A stretch of DNA of 64,000 bases. Origin: Elephas maximus indicus. Taxonomy: Eukaryota; Chordata; Mammalia; Proboscidea; Elephantidae. A model generated the notes under the pieces. It made no database searches. It was not told the origin of the DNA and was given only the letters and a program-made list of their open reading frames with translations. Each line of letters starts with the position of its first letter. The stretch's first letter is position 1. The position numbers and the translations under genes are program-made. This document shows, piece after piece, positions 23,219 to 34,877 of this stretch. The stretch is taken from positions 2,926,501 through 2,990,500 of the forward strand of contig NC_064819.1 in the NCBI RefSeq assembly GCF_024166365.1, read 5' to 3'.

Positions 23219-23938
23219 TTTTTTTTAATTTATTTATTGTACTTTAGATGAAAGTTTATAAATCAAGTCAGTCTCTCATACAAAAAGCCACACACACCCC
23301 ACTGTGCACTCCCAGCTGCTCTCCCCTTAATGAGACAGCAGACTCCTTCTCTCCACCCCATATTTCCTGTGTCCATTCAACAAGCTCCTGTCCCCTTCTT
23401 CCTTCTCATCTCACCACCAGACAGGAGTTGCCCACAGAGTCTCATGTGTCTACTTGAGCCATGAAGTTTGCTCCTCACCAGCATCATTATCTATCTTATA
23501 GTCCAGGCCAATCCCTGTCTGTAGAGTTGGTTTCAGGAATGGTTCCAATCTTGGGCTATCAAAGGGTTCGGGGACCATGACCATCAGGGTCCCTTCAGTC
23601 TCAGTCAGACCATAAAGCCTGGTCTTTTTATGAAAATTTAAGATCCGTACCCACTGATCTCCTGCTCCATCAGGGATTCTCTATTGTGTTCCCTGTCAGG
23701 GCAGTGATCAGTGGCAGCAGGGCATCATCTAGTTCGTCTGGTCTCAGGCTGATGGAGTCTTTGGTTTGTGTTGCCCTTTCTGTCTCTTGGGCTCATATTT
23801 ACCTCCTGCCTTTGGTGTTCTTCATTCTCCTTTGCTCCAGATGGGTTGAGACCAATTTATGTGTCTTAGATGGCGCTTGCCAGCATTTAAGACCCCGGAC
23901 GCCTCTCGCCAAAATGGGATGCAGAATGTTTTCTTAAT
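23219..23938 (-). mobile_element. L1 3' UTR, 5'-truncated, reverse
   Basis: Starts with a T-run (poly(A) on minus) and the reverse of a TCATCTAAAGTACAATAAAT end. It contains GTCTTAGATGGCGCTTGCCA and ATTTAAGACCCCGGACGCCT near the far end, matching the same 3' UTR family as 51856-52751. Confidence 0.7.
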
Positions 23939-24030
23939 ACATAAAATATATGTATTTTTAAAAGATATTCTCTATTGTACCAAAGGGTAAGAGTTACCAA
24001 AGACAAAATTTTAATTCTTCTAATTAAGGA

Positions 24031-24180
24031 AGGAGCTCTGGTGGAACAGTGGTTAAGAGGTTGGCTGCTAACCAAAAGGCTGGCAGTTTGAATCCACTCC
24101 TTGGAAAACCTACGGGGCAGTTCTACTGTCTTACAGGGTCGCGATCAACTCGATGGTGACGGGTTTGGTTTGGTTTTGGT
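24031..24180 (+). mobile_element. AfroSINE
   Basis: Head GGAGCTCTGGTGGAACAGTG, tail AACTCGATGGTGACGGGTTT and a GGTTT-repeat end. Confidence 0.92.
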
Positions 24181-25016
24181 TTAATTAAGGAAGGATATAT
24201 GAAGACCAGAGCCTCACAACAGCTGAACGCGCTCCCCCTAAAGTAGCAGGCTCCCTGTCCCAGGAGGTGTCCACTGGGGACTAAGTTACCCAACTGAAGG
24301 ATACGTAGAACCATCTTTCTCCTTGGGAGTCAGTAGGGTAGATCAGAGTAGGTCATCTTGAAGGACTCCTCTACCCTGAAGAACTTATGACTTTGTGATT
24401 CCCCAGCTGGGGATTCTGTAGAGCCCCAAGCCAGGGGAATCTTGCCAGGCGGGCTCACCAAGTGTTTGAGTAGCATGTGGGGAGCTGCTACCCTACCGCT
24501 GGGGAAAAACCCAGATCCCTGGTTGCTTCTGGGGGACCCTCACAAGGTAGCCATTTAACTTGTCTGACACCAAGTCTGCACACAATAGTGTTTTTTTCTT
24601 GAAAACAAAAAATGCTAGAAAAGTAATAACTTTCCTTATAAATAATAACTAATAACACTATGTGAAGCATTTTGAAATATAAAATGATACACAAAAGCTT
24701 AAATATAGTCTCCATCAAAGTAAATAGCCATTCAATAATATGTGGGAAAGATGCCCTCTTATGCAGGGCTATTACAATCATAAAAAAAAAAAAAAAAAAA
24801 AAAGGAGAGTTAAAAATAATAGAACATTTTAGTTTAAAAAGCACCATCAGTTTACTGAGGATATATTTATACTCCATCAAGAAAAATTAAAGCCAATAAT
24901 AAAAGTAAGCAGAGTGCAAAAAAGTTAGATAACATTGATTATTCAAAACAATTAAAAAGACTTCTTAACTATGTTCACCAGATGTTAAAGCAGAGAATGA
25001 TCAGGTAAATTCTTAC

Positions 25017-25160
25017 CGTCAAACTTGTTGTATTTCGAAAGGCCACAGACTTCTGGCACAGCAGCGACGCTCGACACAGTGTCTCCAGCATCCCCTTCTC
25101 CATCGCTTGCTAGTTCTTGCTTAAGTTTGGTGTCTAACCAATCATCGACCAGCTTCTGAG
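25017..25160 (-). CDS. CCDC191: CCDC191 coding exon 4
   Basis: Encodes the end of codon 86 through the first base of codon 134. Acceptor CTTATCAATAG, donor GACG/GTAAGA. The peptide is AQKLVDDWLDTKLKQELASD then GEGDAGDTVSSVAAVPEVCG and KYNKFD. The WLDTKLKQEL helix is characteristic of CCDC191. Phases join exon 3 (single G) and exon 5 (AT) exactly. Confidence 0.9.
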
Positions 25161-25210
25161 CTATTGATAAGACAAAAATATCTTTTTAATATGTGAACTA
25201 CTTTAGAGAC

Positions 25211-25719
25211 TGTCTTAGTCATCCAGTGCTGCTGTAACAGAAACACCACAAGCGGATGTCTTCACCAAACGGAAGTTTATCCTCTCACAGTCTAGTAGGC
25301 TAGAAGTCCAAATTTGGGGTGTCAGCTCCAGGGGAGGTTATCTGTCTGTGCTGGATCTGGGGGAAGGTCCTTGTCATCAATCTTACTTGGTTGAGGAACC
25401 TCTCAGTGCAGGGAGCCCAGGTCCAAAGGATGGGCTATTGTCCTGGCTCTCGTTTCTTGTTGGTATGAGGTCCCCATATCTCTCTGCTCGCTTTTCTCTT
25501 TTATATCTCCAAAGAGATTGGTTTAAGACACAACCTAATCTTATAGATTAAGTCCTGTCTCACTAACATAACTGTTGCTAATTCCATCTCATGACCATCA
25601 TAGAGTTAGGATTTCCAACACATAGGAAAATCACATCAGTTGACAAAATGGTGGACAGTCACACAATACTAGCCAAGTTGACGTACATTTTTTGGGGGGA
25701 CACAATTAAATCCATAACA
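25211..25719 (-). mobile_element. MaLR-like solo LTR
   Basis: Reverse copy with TGTTATGGATTTAATTGTGT at its 5' end and GACTAAGACA at its 3' end (TG...CA). Same family as the LTRs near 27.3, 30.1, 32.2, 40.5, 59.1 and 60.8 kb. Confidence 0.65.
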
Positions 25720-25734
25720 GAGACTCTCTTCATT

Positions 25735-27120
25735 CATTCAATAAATATTAATTGAGAACCTATCATGTGTCAAGTCCTGTTCTAGATACTAGGAATATAG
25801 CAATGTACAAAACAGGGACAAAAAAACAAACAAAAAACCCTGCCACCCTGAAACTTACACTCTAATTGGGGAACAGAGACAATAAATTAAATTACAGAAA
25901 AACAAAGCTGGGGGAGGAGATAAGGAATATAAGAAATGGAAGATGGGTGTTGCAATTTTGAATTGAGTACTCAAAGAGGGCCTCACTGAAAAGAAGAAAT
26001 TTGTGCAAAGAAATGAAGGAGGTGAGGGAGTGAGCCATATGGGTATGTGACGCAGTATCATTTCATTCAGCAAGAAAGCAAGTGCAAAGCCCCCGAGGAA
26101 GCAGTGTGTCTGAAGATGCATGCCTGAGGGGGAGAGTAGCAGGAGATGGTGAGGAAGAGGGAATGGGGATCAACCAGGTTGTTCAGAGCAGCAGCTCTCA
26201 ACCAGGGGTGATTTTGGCTCCCAGGGAATATCTGGTAATGTCTGAAGACATTTTTGGTTGTCAGAACTGGGGTGTGGGCTGCTTCTGCTATCTAATGGGT
26301 AGAGGACAGGGATGCTACTAAATATCACCTAATGCCCAAGATAGCCCCACAACAAAGAAGTATCTGGCCCACATGTCAATAGTGCCGAGGTTGAAAAACC
26401 CCGGCTTTAGGGTCTTATGGCCACTCTAGTACTTTGGCTTTTACTCTGAGTGCGATGGGAAGCCACAAGATAGCTTTAAGTGAAGAAGTGACTTACATTT
26501 TAAGATCACTCTGGCTAATCTGACGAAATAAACTACAGGAGGACAGGCCCAAAAGTAGGGGGCACTAACTGGGAGACAACAGGCAATGACCCAGAAGGGA
26601 GGTGGTGGTGGCCTGTACTGGAATGGAGGTGTTAAAAGTTGGTCACATTCTAGATAATGTTTTGAGGTGAAGCTGACAGGACTCGCTGATGGACTTGATA
26701 TGGGACGTGAAAGGAAGAAATCCACAAGGTTTTTTGCCTAAGCAATTGTAAGGCTGGAGCTGCCGCTTACCGAAATGAGGAAGACCAAGAAGAAGGTCTG
26801 GGGGGAAGATGAGGAGTTCCCTTTTAGACATGTTCTGTTTGAGATACTTACTAGACACCCAAATAGTGATGTCAAGTAAGTATTGGCTACACCGGTCTCG
26901 ATTTCAGAGGAGAGGTCCAGGCTGAAAAATTAAGTGTCAGAATTATCAGCACAGACAACATTTAAAGCCATAGAAGTGGGTGAGATCACCAAAAAAGAAG
27001 GATTCTTAGAGAAGACTGAGCTTTGAGGAATTCTGGTATTTAGGGTTAAAGAGATTAGGTGAAACCGGCAAAGCAGGCCCAGAAGGAGTGCTCACTGAGG
27101 TTAGAGGAAAATCTAAGAGT
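25735..27120 (+). repeat. Ancient mammalian interspersed repeat, class not assigned
   Basis: The opening TTCATTCAATAAATATTAAT, then GAACCTATCATGTGTCAAGT, and later TTTTACTCTGAGTGCGATGG and GAGTTCCCTTTTAGACATGT recur across mammalian genomes as one family. Similar, shorter text occurs near 33000-33290 and 53190-53530. Not coding. Confidence 0.5.
26190..26403 (+). mobile_element. MER5A (hAT-Charlie) DNA transposon
   Basis: Left end CAGCAGCTCTCAACCAGGGG and right end GTGCCGAGGTTGAAAAACCC are inverted. The interior has AAGACATTTTTGGTTGTCAG and AATGGGTAGAGGACAGGGAT, diagnostic of MER5A. Confidence 0.85.
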
Positions 27121-27293
27121 GTGATATTCTGAAAGCCAACTCCCACGGGGATTTCTTTCCTGGTGATATTCAGAAACTTCCCTTCAAATATATTGGTACA
27201 GAAAGAATTTCTGCTTTAGCATTACTTTCATCATTATCAAACAGCTCTTATGTATAAGGCATGGGATTTCAAACAAGAAAATGTCTAGATTAT

Positions 27294-27797
27294 TGTCTTG
27301 GTCATTTAGTGCTGCCATAACAGAAATACCCAAGTGGGTGGCTTTAACAAAGATAAATTTATTTTCTCACAGTCTAGTAGGTTACAAGTCCAAATTCAGG
27401 GCATCAGCCCCAGGGGAAGACTTCCTCTCTCTGTTGGCTCTGGAGGAAGGCCCTTGTCTTCAAACTTTCCCTCGTCCAGGAGCGTCTCAGCGCAGGGACC
27501 CCGTGTCCAAAGGACGCGCTCTGCTCCCGGTACTGCTTTCTTGGTGGTATGAGGTCCCCAACTCTCTGCTTGCCTCCCTTTCCTTTTATCTTTTGAGAGA
27601 GAAAAGGTGGTGCAGGACACACCCCAGGGAAACTCCCTTTACCTTGGATCAGGGAGGTGACCTCTGTAAGGGTGGTGTTACAATCCTACCCTAATCTTCT
27701 CAACATGAAATTACAATCACAAAATGGAGGACAACCATATATGGTCTAACCAAGTTGATACGCAGATTTTTGGGGCAACATAATTTAATCCATGACA
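27294..27797 (-). mobile_element. MaLR-like solo LTR
   Basis: Reverse copy bounded by TGTCTTGGTCATTTAGTGCT and TTAATCCATGACA. By eye nearly identical over long stretches to the copy at 60752-61270. Confidence 0.7.
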
Positions 27798-28253
27798 ATT
27801 ATCTTCATCATTGTTACAGCTATTATCAAATAGCTATCACAAAATAGATAGGGACGCATGATATACAAAATAGAAAAAAGAGTGAATCAGGTAGTTGAAA
27901 CTGATGGTTAAATGATCTGTAGGATACTAACATGCTAACACCTGTGGCATGGGACTGTCACCTTACAACACTTCGCACTTGATGACGTTATGTCAAACGG
28001 CCTCTGGGTGTGGTTCTATTCCAGGTGACAAACTGGGCTTTAAATATATCCTAACTTGTGATACCGGAGTCAACTACAGAGTGAATTCGTTTCAGGGCAA
28101 TACAAAGAAACCAAAATTAAAGAGGAGAAAAAGAGAAGCTTCCGTTCTGTGCTTTGAAATATGTTATGGGCTCTGCTTTAAGAAACTGTACTCCAAAGAA
28201 TTGTTAACACTGCAGCTGCAGCGAAAGAAAAAAAAAAAGAAGCATTTCCTCGC

Positions 28254-28380
28254 CTTCTGCACAGGTTTCATCAGGATCCCCTGTTTGCTCAGACGCTTCC
28301 AAATCGATGATTTGGTCCCAGAGTCTGCTCCCCACGGAGGGCACTTCTGAAACTGCCAGCTTTGAGGCTTTCTCCACTCT
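28254..28380 (-). CDS. CCDC191: CCDC191 coding exon 3, with GC splice donor
   Basis: Encodes codons 44-85 plus one base. Acceptor TGTTATACTGAAG, donor GAAG/GCGAGG. The peptide is RVEKASKLAVSEVPSVGSRL then WDQIIDLEASEQTGDPDETC and AE. No GT lies at the position required by the frame; the first downstream GT would add a run of Phe and Leu and break the join to exon 4. Using GC at 28253-28252 leaves one G that completes an Ala codon with CT from exon 4, as in the family. Read-through past the site meets a stop within 60 bases. Confidence 0.85.
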
Positions 28381-28582
28381 CTTCAGTATAACAGAAAACA
28401 AAACAAAACAAAAAATCCATTAAAACGACAAGCTCTTTGTTCAGAGAGCATTTCTATCCTATTCAAGAATCTGATTGTCCACCAACTACTAGGATACTTT
28501 CATTTTTCCATTTTTGAAGGAACTCGAAGATTTTAATAACCCACACCCCAAATAATTTTTTTAGCCGTTACTGACGTACAAT

Positions 28583-28775
28583 AAGGAGCTCTGGTGGCAC
28601 AGTTGTTAAGTGTTCAGCTGCTAACCGAAAGGTCAGTGGTTGGAACCCACCAGCAGCTCCGCAGAGAAAGACCTGGCCATCTGTTCCTGTAAAGATTACA
28701 GCCTTGGAAACCCTACGGGGCCGTCCTACCTGTCCGATAGGGTCGCTGTAAGTCACAATTGACTCAATGGCAAAT
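28583..28775 (+). mobile_element. AfroSINE, long form
   Basis: Head GGAGCTCTGGTGGCACAGTT, block AGAAAGACCTGGCCATCTGT and tail GGGTCGCTGTAAGTCACAAT. Confidence 0.93.
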
Positions 28776-28977
28776 GGTAATGATACATAACATGAAATAA
28801 ATTGCAGTATTTTACTAAGTTTTAACAGGTACTCAACATATTTTTATGTTAGCACAAAAGGTTATTTAAGCTTTAAGATAACTTTTGTCTAGAGCATTAG
28901 TAATGGGATCCTGGAATCTGGATATTTTAAATAAAATGTAATGTTTTATTAGTTTCTACACCACTAGGACTTTCGTG

Positions 28978-29121
28978 GGGGCCCTGGTGGTGTAGTGGTT
29001 AAGAGCTCATTTGCTAACCAAAAGCTTGGCAGTTCAAATCCACCAGCTACTCCTTGGAAGCCCTCCGGGGCAGTTCTACTCTGAGTCGGAACTGATTCGA
29101 TGGCACCTAACAACAACAGGA
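28978..29121 (+). mobile_element. AfroSINE with RTE-type terminus
   Basis: Head GGGGCCCTGGTGGTGTAGTG. It ends GATGGCACCTAACAACAACA, the same terminal repeat as the RTE LINE rather than the GGTTTGG end of most copies here. Confidence 0.92.
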
Positions 29122-29216
29122 CCTTTATGTGAGTATAAACCAGAGGCAGAGTAACTACATTTCCTTAGATGACTATCCATGAAAAAAACCTTGCCATCAA
29201 ATACTAGGCAAACTAT

Positions 29217-29298
29217 GTTGTTAGGGTGTTAGGTGCTGCTGAGTCAGTTCCGATCCATAGCGGCCCCGTGTACAACAGGACGAAACACTCCCGGGTCA
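29217..29298 (-). mobile_element. RTE LINE 3' end fragment
   Basis: GTTGTTAGGGTGTTAGGTGC, then GAGTCAGTTCCGATCCATAG and ACAACAGGACGAAACACTCC is the reversed 3' terminus of the RTE. Confidence 0.85.
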
Positions 29299-29623
29299 AA
29301 ATACAGTGCATAGAATCGGGGTAAACCGAATCATGGGACTGTAGGATGTTTTAACAGTGAGATTCTATTAAAAACACAGCCCAAATCGTGGGAATGCGGA
29401 AGGGACCGAGGGAGGTGGGCACACTGCCCTGGCATTTTGGTTCACCTGCACAGTCCAAAAGAACTTACCCTGCTCCTGAGCCCCGGACCTTCCCTCCTGC
29501 TCACTGACTTTCTTACCCCCTTTCCTGCTGTGCCCTCCAGGCTTCCAGCTCAGGTGCAACGCTGTATTCTTTCAGTTCTTCAGGATGAAAACCTTGAAAC
29601 TCTGGAGTCCTCCCTGACTCTGC

Positions 29624-29652
29624 CCGCACGCGCGCGCGCACACACACACACA
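29624..29652. repeat. Alternating purine-pyrimidine microsatellite
   Basis: CGCGCGCGC joined to ACACACACACACA. Such tracts can adopt Z-DNA; no function is inferred. Confidence 0.9.
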
Positions 29653-29779
29653 TCTGTCAGGAAATCTGCTGACTTTATCTGGAAAATACACCCAGAATCT
29701 GAGCGTTTGTCATTGCCTCTGTCACCATCATACACCACGAATTCCTGACAGGGTTTCTGCAAAGCCTCTCATGACAGTA

Positions 29780-30900
29780 GGCAGGGCAAATCCTTTAAAA
29801 TTAAACTCGTATCATGTCATGGCTCCACTCAAAACCCCTCAATGGCTCCTCACCTCTTCAAAATAAAAGCTGAATCCTGACCATGTGCTTCAAAACCTTG
29901 CACCATCGGGCCTTTTGCGAACACTTCAGCTTCCTTGCCTGCCACTCCTCCCTCTGTCCGCCCTACTCCAGCCATACTTGCTCCTCGCTCCTCAAACACG
30001 CCAAGCCCATTCCCACCTCGGGGCCTTTGCACTTCCATCCCCTCTGCCTACCCTAGATATCCATATCGTTCTGTCATGGATTGAATTACGTCCCCCCACC
30101 AAAATGTGTGTATCAACTTGGGTAGGCCGATTCCCAGTATTGTATGGTTGTCCTCCATTTTGTGATTATAATTTTATGTTGAGAGGATTAGAGTGGGATT
30201 GGAACACCACCTTCACTCGGGTCACCTACCTGATCCAAGGTAAAGGGAGTTTCCTTGGGGTGTGGCCTGTACCGCCTTTCATCTCTCAGGAGATAAAAGG
30301 GAAGCAAGCAGAAAGTTGGGGACCTCATAGCACCAAGAAAGAAGCATCAAGCATCTTGTAGACCCAGGGTTCCTGCACAGAGAAGTTCCTAGTCCAGGGG
30401 AAGATTGACCAGAAAGACCTTCCTCCAGAGCTGAGAGAGAGAGAGAAAGCCTTCCCCTGGAGCTGACGCCCTGGATTTGGACTTTTACTCTATTTTACCG
30501 TGAGAAGAAAATAAACTTCTCTTTGTTAAAGCCATCCACTTGTGGGATTTCTGTTATAGTAGCACTAGATGACTAAGACACCTTCTTTCCTTCACCTCCT
30601 TCCAGCCGTTGTTCAAACATCACCTGCTCAGTGAGGCCTTCTCTGACCACTCTGTATAAATTGTCATCACCTTGTCCTGGCTCTCCCTATGCCCATTCTC
30701 TGCTCTGACTTTGTCAATAGACTTACCATCTGATAACATACTACAGGACTTGCTTATTTCATTGTTTACTGTCTTCCCCAGAAGAATGTAAGTTCCTTGA
30801 GGAGAGAGATTGTCTCCTTCTCTAGGGAATCCCCAACATCTAGAACAGTGCTTGGCATGTAACAGATGCCCAGTAAATGCTTGCCCAAAGAAGGGACAAA
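29780..30900 (+). mobile_element. L2 LINE 3' part, split by an LTR
   Basis: The left arm (to 30071) has AAAAGCTGAATCCTGACCAT and GGCCTTTGCACTTCCATCCC. The right arm (from 30581) has TCAGTGAGGCCTTCTCTGAC, AAGAATGTAAGTTCCTTGAG and TCTAGAACAGTGCTTGGCAT, a classic L2 end. The MaLR-like LTR at 30072-30580 sits between. Confidence 0.8.
30072..30580 (+). mobile_element. MaLR-like solo LTR
   Basis: TGTCATGGATTGAATTACGT to GCACTAGATGACTAAGACA, with AATAAACTTCTCTTTGTTAA (poly(A) signal) near the end. TG...CA ends, inserted in an L2. Confidence 0.72.
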
Positions 30901-32220
30901 TGGAAGACTTTATTAAAAGGAAACTGTACTTCTTGTAGTTTATATGGACATCCGACTTACTCTGAAAATGACTTTCTCTCTTGCCTTTCATGGAAAGATT
31001 GGTAGTGCCGCTGCCAAAGCCTGCCATGGGTTTACCTGCCAAATTCTCACGGGTTTCATATATTAAGTTCTAATTAGACAGAAGTAGGTGAATAAAGTTG
31101 AAAAGTCGAAGGGTAATTGGAAAAAGATGTAAAAAATAGAACATACAGGAAAAGAAGATAAACCAGAAGAAAGTATGATCTGCTTGGGGTTGGTGTGAAG
31201 AAAACACCTCCCACCCCTGATATGGTCACTCTGGACACATTATTATCCAGTCTCAGATATGCCCAAATTCACCTTGGTCATATCTATCGTTTATCAGATA
31301 GTCACAGTAATCCTTCTCTTTAGGATCTGAAAACCCAAGATAGCATGACAAATTTCACATACTCCTGTTACATGTTTGTGTATATATACATGTATCTGTA
31401 AATGATGTATAAATAAACCGATCAACTTTAATTTTTTAAGCTAATACCCGCAAACAAAAAATAAAAGACAAAAATGGGACTGTGAGCGAAAGAGATAACT
31501 CTGTAGGATGCGCCATCCCACCTGAGCCAGAACGTGTACAGGTTCTTATTCAAAAGGAGGGTAGAGAGCTCAGGAGATGCGAGAAGGGAGATTGATCTTG
31601 ATACTGAAAAAGGAGTAGAGTCTGGAACTGACAAATAAGGGAATAAAGAGAGATGTTTGCTTGGTTCTAACAAAGCCAACGTCTGGGATATCACTGACAT
31701 TTCTGAGAGTTTGAAAAAATACTAGATTCTGCTAAAGATTAGAAACAACCTCTGAATTTCTTTTTTAAAATACCACATCTTTACCATTTTTTCCTCTAAA
31801 ATAAGTATGTAAATGATGGTCTATCTTAAGTTACACTTCAGTAAAACAAACACCATGTCTTCCTAGAACTCATTCTTGCAATAAGCCCTGGTGGAGGCTA
31901 CTCTGTCAGCACTGGGGTGGGGTTAAGAGGAAAAGAAAATGAAAAGCTTCTGGTCTCAAGAAGTTCACTTTTCTTGTGGTTCCATAGGCCACATGCATGA
32001 TAAACAACTAAAGAACAATTCTAAAAAAATACAGGCTGATTAAAAAACACGAACAAAAAAACCCTGAACCATCAAAAGGTTATTACTCAGTAACTAGGTT
32101 ATGTACAAGCATGTCATCTGTAAAGGAATACGGTTATTCACATGATCTTAAAAGTGCCCCCGTGTCCCATGGCATGTCAATCCCGTGGTATGTCCCAGTC
32201 CTTTTATAGCCTAGCACCAT

Positions 32221-32699
32221 TGTTATGAATAGAGTTGAGTCCCTCAGAACATATGTTAAAATCCTAACCCCGGTACCTGTGAAGGGACCCTGGTGGTGCA
32301 ATGGTTGAGAGTTTGGCTGCTAACCAAAAGGTGTGGAGTTCAAATCCACCAGCCACTCCTTGGAAACCTATGGGGGCAGTTCTATGACCCTGTTTGGAAA
32401 CAGGGGTTTTCTCTTGTTATTTTAATGTGTAGAATAGGTCCTTCTTGAGCAGTGTCTTATAAAAAGAGCCGAATAGACACAGTGGCACACACATGGAGAA
32501 GACAGACACTATGTGAAGATCTCTGTACGAGCCAGGAACGCCAAGGAACACCAGGGCTACTGACAAGGAAGGAACCTTTCCTACAGCCCATGCCATGATT
32601 TGGACTTCTAGCTTCCCAAACGGTGAGAAAACCATTCCTGTTCTTTAGAGTTGCCCACTTGTGGTATTTTTTGTTACCCAGCACTAGGTAACTAAGACA
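32221..32699 (+). mobile_element. Older MaLR-like LTR, interrupted by a SINE
   Basis: TGTTATGAATAGAGTTGAGT and ATGTTAAAATCCTAACCCCG at the left and CAGCACTAGGTAACTAAGACA at the right. Diverged relative of the family. The SINE at 32284-32392 is inserted near its 5' end. Confidence 0.6.
32284..32392 (+). mobile_element. AfroSINE, 3'-truncated
   Basis: Head GGGACCCTGGTGGTGCAATG and body to GGGGGCAGTTCTATGACC; the tail is missing. Confidence 0.88.
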
Positions 32700-33642
32700 A
32701 CCATGGACAGTAGAAACACAGCCACAAGGCACTCTTTCACTTCCTGAAAGCCACGAAGAAACACAAATGTCTTGATGTACCCCCGTGTGTGTACCACACG
32801 TACATCTACCAAAGTCTTCTGAGTGATATGTTTTTGAAAGTGTCCAATTCATTTTTAATCATTCTGTATAGAAGCAAATGCTTGATGCTGTATCAGTATG
32901 TACAAATGCTGAAATAATTTCAAGGGAAAGAGTACTGGAGGATGGGGGTTAGCTAGGTCAGGTGGGCGAGGTGTTGTTCACTAAGAGAAGCATCTCAAGC
33001 GGAGCTTTAAGGTCTCAGAGAGGAAGCACATTTCATGTTGCAGGGTGAGCATGAGTCAAAGCAAAAGGGAAGACTTAGCTGATGGTGGAGAAGGTACCTG
33101 GTCTGACACGGGATACCAGTAAAGAGACCGTAAAGGGTAGATTAACATTGCAGGCAGAGACAGGTCCTTAAATGCCAGTCTGGAATTTAGGGAGTTTCAT
33201 CTGATGGCACACAGAAATCACTGAAGGTTCACAAGCACCGAGCTGACAGAAGGAAAATGATTTTTAGAAAGCTCAACCAAGTAGCAGGATGCTTTGGCAT
33301 AATGAGTTAGTTGATCAGACTGGGGGAGGATGAATTGTAAATTTTGATAGACAGTTGAATTTGGGATGAGCTGCCCCAGGGCTCGCAGTTGTATGCCAAC
33401 TTCTGTCAGATTCTAAGTGACTTCAACATCCCAGAGGGTGACTCACCAGTCCAGGGCTTGCTTCATCTCCTAGATTCCAACAGCCCTCCCCTCCTTTCCA
33501 CTTCAGCAACCCACTCCCATGGTCACCCTGAACTACATCACGCAGTACATTCCATTGCTCAAACCAAACTTGACAACTCACTCTCTAACATCAACCTCCT
33601 ATTCATCTCCCTCTTTCACTCCCCCCACTTCATTGGAAGGAG

Positions 33643-33735
33643 TCTTTTGTGGTCCGAATGGTTAAGTGCTCAACCACTAGCCAATAAGCTGGAGGACTGA
33701 ATCTACCTAGAGACACCTCAGAAGACAAGCCTGGC
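33643..33735 (+). mobile_element. AfroSINE variant, degenerate
   Basis: GAATGGTTAAGTGCTCAACC and AGAGACACCTCAGAAGACAA match the variant subfamily with a CACCTC box. Confidence 0.65.
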
Positions 33736-34125
33736 TAGGGAGCCTTCCTGGGTCTCATCTAGATTCGTGCCCCCACCATGTGCTTCCATTATGCTCCTTA
33801 ACCCATTAGCTTTTAGTAGGTTGCTTATTCCCCACTAAACTGTAAACTCCAGAGGGCAGGGAGTGCACATGCCCCGTTCCCTGTTTTATCTCCAGTGCCC
33901 AACATCAGAAAGAAAAAAAAAAAAAAAACCCATTGCCGTCGAGTTGATTCCAACTCATAGTGACCCTAAAGGACAGAGTAGAACTGCCCCAGAGGGTTTC
34001 CAAAGAGCACCTGGTGGATTCAAACTGCGGACCTTTTGGTTAGCAGCCATAGCTCTTAACCACTACACCACCAGGATTTCTTACATAGTGGGCTAATATT
34101 TAGTAGGCACTTAATAAAAAGTGGC
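33736..34125 (+). mobile_element. L2 LINE 3' end, interrupted by a SINE
   Basis: ACTGTAAACTCCAGAGGGCA and TTTTATCTCCAGTGCCCAAC, then after the SINE, ATATTTAGTAGGCACTTAAT and AAAGTGGCTGAATGAA: the usual L2 terminus. Confidence 0.75.
33918..34081 (-). mobile_element. AfroSINE
   Basis: A-run (33911-33927) then CCCATTGCCGTCGAGTTGAT to TTAACCACTACACCACCAGG. Inserted in the L2. Confidence 0.94.
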
Positions 34126-34877
34126 TGAATGAAAAAATGGCTAACAATTATTACATCTGACCTTGGTCCCACCTGGCCTGGTGTTTATGATGCCTGGCAA
34201 TTTAGATAATAAGTCTTCAAAACAGTACCAGGTAGAAGACTACTTCTCCCAGGAAAATGTTGCATGGTTTTGCAACGTGTGCCACACAAATGAACTGAGT
34301 ATGGCAAGCTGAGAAACTGACACTCAAAGGCGTGCTCCGAAAGTAGTTTAACGGTGCACTTGACTTAAAAGGCACATGGACTCAAAAACATACATGTCAG
34401 GCCTGAAAGAGATCTCAGAGGCTACCTAACTCAACTCCACCCTCAATGAATGCTCAAACATATCCCTGACCAGCTCTAACACTAGATGGTCAGTTAGACT
34501 CCACCTGAATACCTCCAGTGTTAGAAAACCCTTCTCTTTAGGAGAACACCCCCTCCATTTTTGGGTAACTCTAGTCATTAGACAATTTTATTTACGATGT
34601 ACATGTAGCTTCTACCGATTGGTTCCCTTGGTCAGTGTAACCACAGGAAAGCCTTTCGAATATCTTGGGGAGGCCACCACATCCTGTCCCAAATCTTCCC
34701 TTCCCCTGCGCCTTTTACCCTTCTTCACTGGCTCCTCGTGGCATTTGAAAGGGCGTGTCTACATCTCGTCATTCACACTTAAAACACTTTCATGAGAAGC
34801 AACAGAATGAAAAAATACTAAAAAATATAAAAAACTAAGGCAACATATAGTCACAAGGGAATGAAAACAGCACCCAT

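Larger units (their letters stand above)
11589..25016 (-). other. CCDC191 intron 4: large composite of nested repeats and retrocopies
   Basis: This 13.4-kb intron holds the minisatellite in an L1, a split RTE LINE, three processed pseudogenes, L1 3' ends and SINEs, each listed separately. Left over are 21060-21860 and 22045-22850 and 24185-24780 (mixed AT-rich sequence, one possible old LTR around 22440-22850) and an A-run of about 23 at 24781-24803. Confidence 0.6.
25161..28253 (-). other. CCDC191 intron 3: two MaLR-like LTRs, old repeat with MER5A
   Basis: Two reverse solo LTRs (25211-25719, 27294-27797) flank an ancient interspersed repeat at about 25735-27120, which has a MER5A inserted. 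Bases 27798-28253 show nothing recognisable. Confidence 0.6.

Noticed and set aside
27281-27694. Open frames in 27281-27694, 59166-59396 and 60797-61166
   Set aside because: All lie inside copies of the same solo LTR, so their similarity to each other reflects the repeat, not a gene family.
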